From: JBAXRT01 sp037131065
Lineage (GTDB): Bacteria; Bacteroidota; Bacteroidia; Bacteroidales; FEN-979
NCBI GenBank assembly: GCA_037131065.1
Contig: JBAXRT010000116.1
Location: 1-9,420, forward strand
Direction: 5' to 3'
DNA length: 9,420 bases
How positions within the stretch are numbered: the first letter of the stretch is position 1; each line of letters begins with the position of its first letter. Made by a program: the position numbers and the translations under genes. Under the pieces are notes generated by a model. The model was not told the DNA's origin and searched no databases. It was given only the letters and a program-made list of their open reading frames with translations. This document shows positions 5,812-9,420 of the stretch, one piece after another.

Positions 5812-6438
5812 CTATTTCACCTGGGCCGGGTATTTCAGGAGGTTATTTTTCTGCCAGTCGGCAAAAATATCCTGTGCAATGGTCGTTGCTGCCTGGTCCA
5901 CATAATTCGGATCGGTAACGGTCACATCGGCAGTCCAGATTGCTCCCTGTGTGTTTTTTGGTGTATAGAGCAGGGCTTTCAGATTCACGGTGGAAGTTGT
6001 GGTCCAGTAACCGCCCGATACCGCTCCTCCTCCCCAGTAACCGCCATATCCCCAGTAACCGCCAAATCCGCCATAGTAGGTCGGGGGAACATAGTTGGCC
6101 GATTTATCGGTACCGGTATATTTGAAAATAAGTACGGCATCAGCCCCGAGGCTGTCGACCTTTCTCTGGATGACATCGGATGGATATTTAATGCTCGGGT
6201 TAAGGAAATCAAGTGAACCGATACTTTTAAGCCCCTGGCTGCTGAAGTATGTCACCAGCGACTGCTCGAAGGGTTTCATGTAGTCAAGCCTGTCAAATAA
6301 AGGAATGATGACGACTTTTGAGATCTGTGAGTTATCCTGTGGGTTCTTCCAACTGGTCAGGGTGACATTGGAGCCACAGGAGGCGAGGAATAAGGCGGCA
6401 ATCACCACCACGAATCCGTAGATAAGTTTCGTTTTCAT
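5812..6438 (-). CDS. Lipoprotein with Gly/Tyr/Trp-rich insert (DUF4136-like in shape)
   Basis: A 208-residue lipoprotein. The signal peptide MKTKLIYGFVVVIAALFLASC ends in a lipobox (LASC) with lipidation at Cys21, so it is probably anchored in the outer membrane or periplasm. The mature protein has an alpha/beta-looking domain (SKVVIIPLFDRLD, a region with ADAVLIFKYTGTD) and then a segment at 120-145 built of Gly, Tyr and Trp with three copies of GGYW. After it come NLKALLYTP and a C-terminal amphipathic part (AATTIAQDIFADWQKN). The layout, strand-rich flanks around a G/Y/W-rich loop and a C-terminal helix, recalls DUF4136-type lipoproteins, but I cannot confirm membership. The start at 6438 is preferred over an in-frame ATG at 6465 because it begins the signal peptide directly and the longer version would start inside the promoter at 6463-6493. 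It converges on the gene ending at 5804. Confidence 0.82.
   Translation of the reverse strand: MKTKLIYGFVVVIAALFLASCGSNVTLTSWKNPQDNSQISKVVIIPLFDRLDYMKPFEQSLVTYFSSQGLKSIGSLDFLNPSIKYPSDVIQRKVDSLGADAVLIFKYTGTDKSANYVPPTYYGGFGGYWGYGGYWGGGAVSGGYWTTTSTVNLKALLYTPKNTQGAIWTADVTVTDPNYVDQAATTIAQDIFADWQKNNLLKYPAQVK
6004..6063 (-). repeat. Three copies of a 12-bp GGYW-encoding repeat
   Basis: The 12-mer CCAGTAACCGCC (plus strand) occurs exactly at 6004-6015, 6034-6045 and 6052-6063. Read on the coding strand it is GGCGGTTACTGG, Gly-Gly-Tyr-Trp, and all copies are in frame. Identical codons in all three suggest recent duplication rather than only selection for composition. Confidence 0.75.
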
Positions 6439-6462
6439 TTTTTTAAATTTTATATCTGAAAT

Positions 6463-6493
6463 CAAAGTTATGAAAATTCAGTGGAAAAAGAAA
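6463..6493 (-). promoter_or_regulatory. Promoter of the GGYW lipoprotein gene
   Basis: On the minus strand TAACTTTG (6470-6463) is an exact TAnnTTTG match, preceded after a 19-base spacer by TTTC (6493-6490), one mismatch from TTTG. It ends 24 bases before the ATG at 6438 and lies in the 61-base gap after the upstream hydrolase gene. So the lipoprotein likely has its own promoter, and this decides the start codon. Confidence 0.5.
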
Positions 6494-6499
6494 TTTTTT

Positions 6500-7228
6500 C
6501 TAAAAGCGGATTCTCTTACCGGGCAGGTCAAAATGTTTTGAACGGATGATGTCGTTCGGGTAGACGAGGATACCTCCGTTGGCATCGATGTCCCGTCCGG
6601 TTGCATAGATGAACGCATACCATGCGAGTGTGGCGCAGTTCCAGCGATCATGATCGGCCCGGATCCAGGCATCCTTCGTTCCCGGGGCCTCCCGAAAATA
6701 TTTCCTGAATGAGAGCGCTGTATACCGGTCATCCTTCAGCTGGTCCGTCAGGAATTTCAGAAGCCACTCCTGCTCCTGCCCGGTCAGAGCCATTCTAAGC
6801 AGGTATCGTCTTCCCCTGAAACGTTCCCCGAAAGAGGTTGAAGCTGCAGTTTGCCTGACGATATCCGGACTGCCGAAAATAAATTTCCGGGTGGCCTGGT
6901 CGAATAGCAGCGCTTCGATCACCACCGCCTTTTGGAGGATCTCCCCTACCGTTGCTCCGGCAGCCCCCTGCACTACGATGGCGAGATGTCCGAAATTTCT
7001 TCCGGAGACTACCCGTGAAGTTCCGGGCAGCCAGTTCCAGTTAGGACGGACCAGAATATCACCCGGTTGCAGGAAAAATTCTTCTGCCGGGGTATCAGAG
7101 GTAATATTTTCCTCCGGAAGGGGTGGAATTAAAATTCCGGGAAGGATAAAAACGAGAAAAATGATCAGCGTCGCAACAACAAAGCTCCCCGTCCAGGCAT
7201 AGATCCGGTGATTTTTTTTCCTTTTCAT
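6500..7228 (-). CDS. Membrane-anchored permuted papain-like cysteine hydrolase (YiiX/C92 type)
   Basis: A 242-residue protein. Residues 13-36 form one transmembrane anchor after a basic start (MKRKKNHR), so the rest should be periplasmic. The domain carries the order expected of circularly permuted NlpC/P60-papain folds of the YaeF/YiiX type: LQPGDILVRP (53-62), then His81 in FGHLAIVV, then Glu105 in VVIEALLF, then the late nucleophile Cys198 in RWNCATLAWYAF. In ordinary NlpC/P60 enzymes the cysteine comes first; here it follows the histidine, which supports the permuted assignment. Family members are thought to act on amide or ester bonds in lipids or cell-wall peptides; the substrate here is unknown. 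It is the last gene of a four-gene leftward cluster, five bases after the six-TM protein gene. All three presumed catalytic residues are present, so it looks active. Confidence 0.8.
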   Translation of the reverse strand: MKRKKNHRIYAWTGSFVVATLIIFLVFILPGILIPPLPEENITSDTPAEEFFLQPGDILVRPNWNWLPGTSRVVSGRNFGHLAIVVQGAAGATVGEILQKAVVIEALLFDQATRKFIFGSPDIVRQTAASTSFGERFRGRRYLLRMALTGQEQEWLLKFLTDQLKDDRYTALSFRKYFREAPGTKDAWIRADHDRWNCATLAWYAFIYATGRDIDANGGILVYPNDIIRSKHFDLPGKRIRF

Positions 7229-7233
7229 CTGAT

Positions 7234-8037
7234 TCAGCCTTTTCCGGAAGGATCTGACATGTTGAGTCTCGCTTTGGCTATTACCTTCAGTTGGGTTTCA
7301 TGAAAAAGGATGATGAGAAAAGGAAAGATCAGGTAATAGATGTGCAACCCGGCGCTTCCATGGATCAGTCCGAAAACCAGGGGTTGTTTGACATGAATGC
7401 TGGTCTCCCTAATCTGAAGGATTTGGTAACCGACAAACTCGATAACAAGAAGCAGCAAAAAATAGATAAGCCATGCCAAAAGCATGCCCCGGTATTTCCT
7501 GCCGGCCGTCCGCCTCAGGTAAAGATAAATTTTCAGGAAGATAAAGCCCCCGGACATCCAAAGGAGAAAAGCCCAGAGGTTGAGTCCCGGGAAGTTCATC
7601 CATTCAATGTTGTACTTATATTGATAGCTCCCGACCCAGAGGAAGGAGAGGGTCCCTGAAGAAAAAAGGGCCGGGGTATTTCTAACAAACCAGTTGGGGT
7701 TTTCCTGTTTTGGCTTCCACCGGAGTATTACCCAGGCGATCAATCCGCCAATCGCCCCGGTGAAAATATCGGTAAGTTTGTCCTTAATGATCTCAGGTTT
7801 AAAAATGTGCAGGGCAAAGATCTCCAGGAGAATTTCGACAACTTCATAAAGGGTGATAAACACAAAGAGCCACAGGAATTTCCGCTTCCATCCGAGAGCC
7901 GCCAGGAGAAAGAAGACGACCAATCCGCTCCAGAGATGGGGAAAGGTCCAGTAATCGATAAAAAAGAGGTTATTCTCGCAGATTTTTGTATAAAGCCACC
8001 CGGTATGTTCAAACAGCCACTTGAAGAAATTGCCCAT
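7234..8037 (-). CDS. Multi-spanning membrane protein, VanZ-like motif, unknown function
   Basis: A 267-residue integral membrane protein with about six hydrophobic segments (roughly 30-49, 53-75, 88-105, 152-174, 184-205, 230-247) plus a weaker one at 122-137. The stretch ITLYEVVEILLEIFALHIF...KDKLTDIFTGAIGGLIAWVI (61-104) has acidic residues in a membrane helix followed by D-x-x-x-G-x-x-G-G. This is the arrangement of VanZ-like and related small membrane domains (E...D..xN..G...G). The second half, with HGSAGLHIYYLIFPF (226-240), is not familiar. The topology is compatible with a lipid- or envelope-modifying membrane enzyme or a partner of the adjacent hydrolase, but this is inference. Its ATG at 8037 lies 11 bases after the stop of the four-TM gene, and the hydrolase gene starts five bases after its own stop, so the three are surely co-transcribed. 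Confidence 0.75.
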   Translation of the reverse strand: MGNFFKWLFEHTGWLYTKICENNLFFIDYWTFPHLWSGLVVFFLLAALGWKRKFLWLFVFITLYEVVEILLEIFALHIFKPEIIKDKLTDIFTGAIGGLIAWVILRWKPKQENPNWFVRNTPALFSSGTLSFLWVGSYQYKYNIEWMNFPGLNLWAFLLWMSGGFIFLKIYLYLRRTAGRKYRGMLLAWLIYFLLLLVIEFVGYQILQIRETSIHVKQPLVFGLIHGSAGLHIYYLIFPFLIILFHETQLKVIAKARLNMSDPSGKG

Positions 8038-8048
8038 CCACCGGTTCT

Positions 8049-8522
8049 TTATTCAGTGCCTTCTTCTTTGTCCCTGTTAAGGAAGATCAGAATCCTGAAG
8101 GTGATAATATAGATGATGAGCCAGAGGATCAGGTTGAGGAGCATCATATAGACAAATCCGAATCCGAAAGTGAACAGAATTGCCAGGATAAGAAACACCG
8201 TATTGATATAAATGGTAATGAAAAAGGAACGGAGCCGTAAAGCATTCAGCCCCTCGTATTCTTCCCTCTCCTTTGTAAAGGCTGAAATGAAAAGGCCTAA
8301 AAGGACAAGTATCCCGCCGAATTCCTCAATCATCTGATTTTTCAGGACCTCAAAATACTTCGACTCCAGGTAGGAGGAAAAAATCGCGAACATTTTCATA
8401 TTGAATATCTCCGGTTTAATTCCGTAATAAAAGCGGATGAACAGGAGGATAACTCCGATACCGGCAAAAACAATGCCCACGGGTCTGAGACCCCTGGGCA
8501 AAAGGAGAGTGCATTTTTTCAT
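8049..8522 (-). CDS. Four-TM membrane protein of unknown function
   Basis: A 157-residue integral membrane protein with four predicted spans (about 15-33, 66-83, 99-120 and 121-146) and short charged termini (MKKCTLLLPRG, LNRDKEEGTE). Between spans 2 and 3 is a charged loop, FTKEREEYEGLNALRLRSF (82-100), and the third span begins FFITIYINTVFLILAILF. By memory this loop plus the Y-I-N helix resembles small Bacteroidetes membrane proteins encoded next to helix-turn-helix regulators, but no regulator is present in the window. Both termini are probably cytoplasmic if all four spans are real. It lies 21 bases after the lipoprotein gene and 11 bases before the six-TM gene. I do not recognise a biochemical function. 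Confidence 0.72.
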   Translation of the reverse strand: MKKCTLLLPRGLRPVGIVFAGIGVILLFIRFYYGIKPEIFNMKMFAIFSSYLESKYFEVLKNQMIEEFGGILVLLGLFISAFTKEREEYEGLNALRLRSFFITIYINTVFLILAILFTFGFGFVYMMLLNLILWLIIYIITFRILIFLNRDKEEGTE

Positions 8523-8543
8523 TAATAGGTTTAGAACTGGCTT

Positions 8544-9173
8544 CTAATAGTTTTGAGGGTAGATAGGCAAATTAACGACCGACCCGTCTTCCATATAGAT
8601 TAAGACCCCAACCATACCAAATTTATGGTTGGCATTGTAAACAATTCTTGCCACCCCTGGAATCCTTGAGTCCTGTTCCACAGTAATAACTTTGATTAAC
8701 ATCATGCTCCAGAAATAATCATCCTCTGTCGATACGTAAGTCACTGTGCGGGTAATGGTATTCCCATCACCTTTGCGGAGGGTATATTTGTCTCCCACCT
8801 TGGCATCATATCTAACGATAACGAAAGCCGCCTGATCAGAATTGAGCGAGTATTCCAGGATCCCTTCTGAAGTTTGTTTGAATTTTAGCTCCGTATTCAG
8901 GTTCCCTGTTGCATCCTTCATGCTTGATGGAATTAGCGCTGTCAGCGGATTTCCAACTGGCAGGGAGATCTGGGTCTTTAAGATCAGATCGCCACCGTTG
9001 TTCTGCAGGATCTGGGCATTGCCCGGAAAGAGGAAGCTTCCGGAACTAAAGATGTTCCCAACGATGTTGAGGGGGATATCGGTATCACCCTCGAGGGTGG
9101 TGGACTGCTTCTTTTTGCTGCATCCGGCAGAAAGAATCATTACCATAACCAAAAAAATTGAAAGTTTTTTCAT
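8544..9173 (-). CDS. Lipoprotein of unknown function, first gene of the envelope cluster
   Basis: A 209-residue lipoprotein: MKKLSIFLVMVMILSAGC is a lipoprotein signal with lipobox LSAGC and lipidation at Cys18. The following SKKKQ is basic, unlike the acidic surface-export signal of some Bacteroidetes lipoproteins, so a periplasm-facing location is more likely. The mature part is rich in short beta-type segments (GDLILKTQISLP, GILEYSLNS, AAFVIVRYDAKVGDKYTLR, NTITRTVTYVST, ARIVYNANHKFGMVGVLIYMEDGSVVNLPI) with several D/N-G turns, suggesting a beta-sandwich or beta-barrel-like fold. No catalytic motif is visible. It is the promoter-proximal gene of the leftward four-gene cluster. I cannot place it in a named family. 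Confidence 0.78.
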   Translation of the reverse strand: MKKLSIFLVMVMILSAGCSKKKQSTTLEGDTDIPLNIVGNIFSSGSFLFPGNAQILQNNGGDLILKTQISLPVGNPLTALIPSSMKDATGNLNTELKFKQTSEGILEYSLNSDQAAFVIVRYDAKVGDKYTLRKGDGNTITRTVTYVSTEDDYFWSMMLIKVITVEQDSRIPGVARIVYNANHKFGMVGVLIYMEDGSVVNLPIYPQNY

Positions 9174-9420
9174 AAAATAATTTTTTCAAAATTAATAAAA
9201 TAATTGAATTTTACATGTATTTTAATTTTTAAGTACACTTTTCATGGGTATTCTCCCATCCATGCAAATATGGACGGAAGAAAAGATAAAAACAATAGCT
9301 CAAACAGGTCATTTTTAGGCTACTACAAATTATAATATTTTTCAATTGATGTGGGAAGGGCCATTTAAGAATGACGAGTGACGAATGACGAGTGGATTGC
9401 AGAATTGATGAATGATTAAT
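9174..9420. other. AT-rich non-coding region at the right edge
   Basis: These 247 bases show no credible gene; the longest ATG-started frame I found (from 9270, about 21 codons) is chance-sized. The part next to the lipoprotein gene is almost pure A/T and has TAATTTTG at 9194-9187 on the minus strand, an exact TAnnTTTG match, but without a -33 element and only 13 bases before the ATG, so a weak promoter candidate. There is a 5-bp hairpin (ATGGG 9244-9248 / CCCAT 9255-9259) and, further right, the heptamer array. Confidence 0.55.
9369..9396. repeat. Tandem heptamer array, consensus GARTGAC
   Basis: Four contiguous 7-base units are visible: GAATGAC (9369-9375), GAGTGAC (9376-9382), GAATGAC (9383-9389) and GAGTGGA (9390-9396, partly degenerate). 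Alternate units are identical, so the exact period is 14. The 24 bases after it (GAATTGATGAATGATTAA-like) look like further decayed units. It is non-coding and may be a mini-satellite seed; its full extent to the right is outside the window. Confidence 0.7.

Noticed and set aside
6439..6465. N-terminal extension of the GGYW lipoprotein to the ATG at 6465
   Set aside because: It would put nine residues before a perfect lipoprotein signal peptide, and the upstream ATG falls within the probable -7 box at 6463-6470.
6484..6500. GAAAAA...TTTTTC inverted repeat after the cysteine hydrolase gene
   Set aside because: Six A-T-dominated pairs that overlap the next gene's promoter; too weak to call a terminator.
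9187..9194. TAATTTTG as the promoter of the four-gene envelope cluster
   Set aside because: The box is an exact match, but there is no TTTG at the -33 position, the leader would be only about eight bases, and the surrounding DNA is so AT-rich that chance matches are expected.
9270..9335. A 21-codon ORF in the right-hand intergenic region
   Set aside because: Low-complexity product (many N, S and K residues), no promoter, no conserved feature.
1..9420. tRNA, rRNA, CRISPR array, insertion sequence, riboswitch or attachment site
   Set aside because: No cloverleaf-like sequence, spaced repeats, transposase, terminal inverted repeats or long structured leader were seen; the gaps between genes are all under 250 bases.

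Overview
The window looks like a chromosomal segment of a Bacteroidota (Bacteroidetes) bacterium, probably of the Bacteroidia. Three things point there. One secreted protein ends in a type IX secretion (Por/T9SS type A) sorting domain. Several gene starts are preceded by elements resembling the Bacteroidetes promoter (TTTG near -33, TAnnTTTG near -7) rather than by strong Shine-Dalgarno sequences. Lipoproteins and small membrane proteins are frequent. Nothing marks it as a mobile element, prophage or CRISPR region: all genes that lie wholly inside the window are intact, and one gene is cut by the left edge.

Left block (1-3774, all read leftward): an acyl-CoA metabolism cluster in the order enoyl-CoA hydratase (3004-3774), long-form 3-hydroxyacyl-CoA dehydrogenase (1522-2853), SCP2-type thiolase (234-1469), then a nitronate monooxygenase/FabK-like flavoprotein (1-237, partial) whose start codon overlaps the thiolase stop as ATGA. 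The first three enzymes cover hydration, oxidation and thiolysis of a beta-oxidation spiral. Read in reverse they would build crotonyl-CoA-type intermediates; the window alone cannot give the direction. No acyl-CoA dehydrogenase is in view.

Middle block (3775-6438): a secreted Ntn-hydrolase-like (C45/acid-ceramidase-like) protein with a T9SS tail and an internal dockerin-like calcium loop (leftward). It is divergent from a small membrane-anchored protein (5439-5804, the only rightward gene), which converges on a lipoprotein with a Gly/Tyr/Trp-rich insert (5812-6438). An AT-rich hairpin followed by a T-rich run separates the secreted protein gene from the acyl-CoA cluster and overlaps a possible promoter for that cluster.

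Right block (6500-9173, leftward): four tightly packed genes, a lipoprotein, a four-TM protein, a six-TM protein with a VanZ-like motif, and a membrane-anchored permuted papain-like (YiiX/C92-type) cysteine hydrolase. Gaps are 21, 11 and 5 bases, so this is probably one envelope-directed operon of unknown function and the most promising candidate for an undescribed system here. The right edge (9174-9420) is non-coding and AT-rich, with a degenerate heptamer tandem repeat. A second, different heptamer repeat lies in the 150-base gap at 2854-3003.
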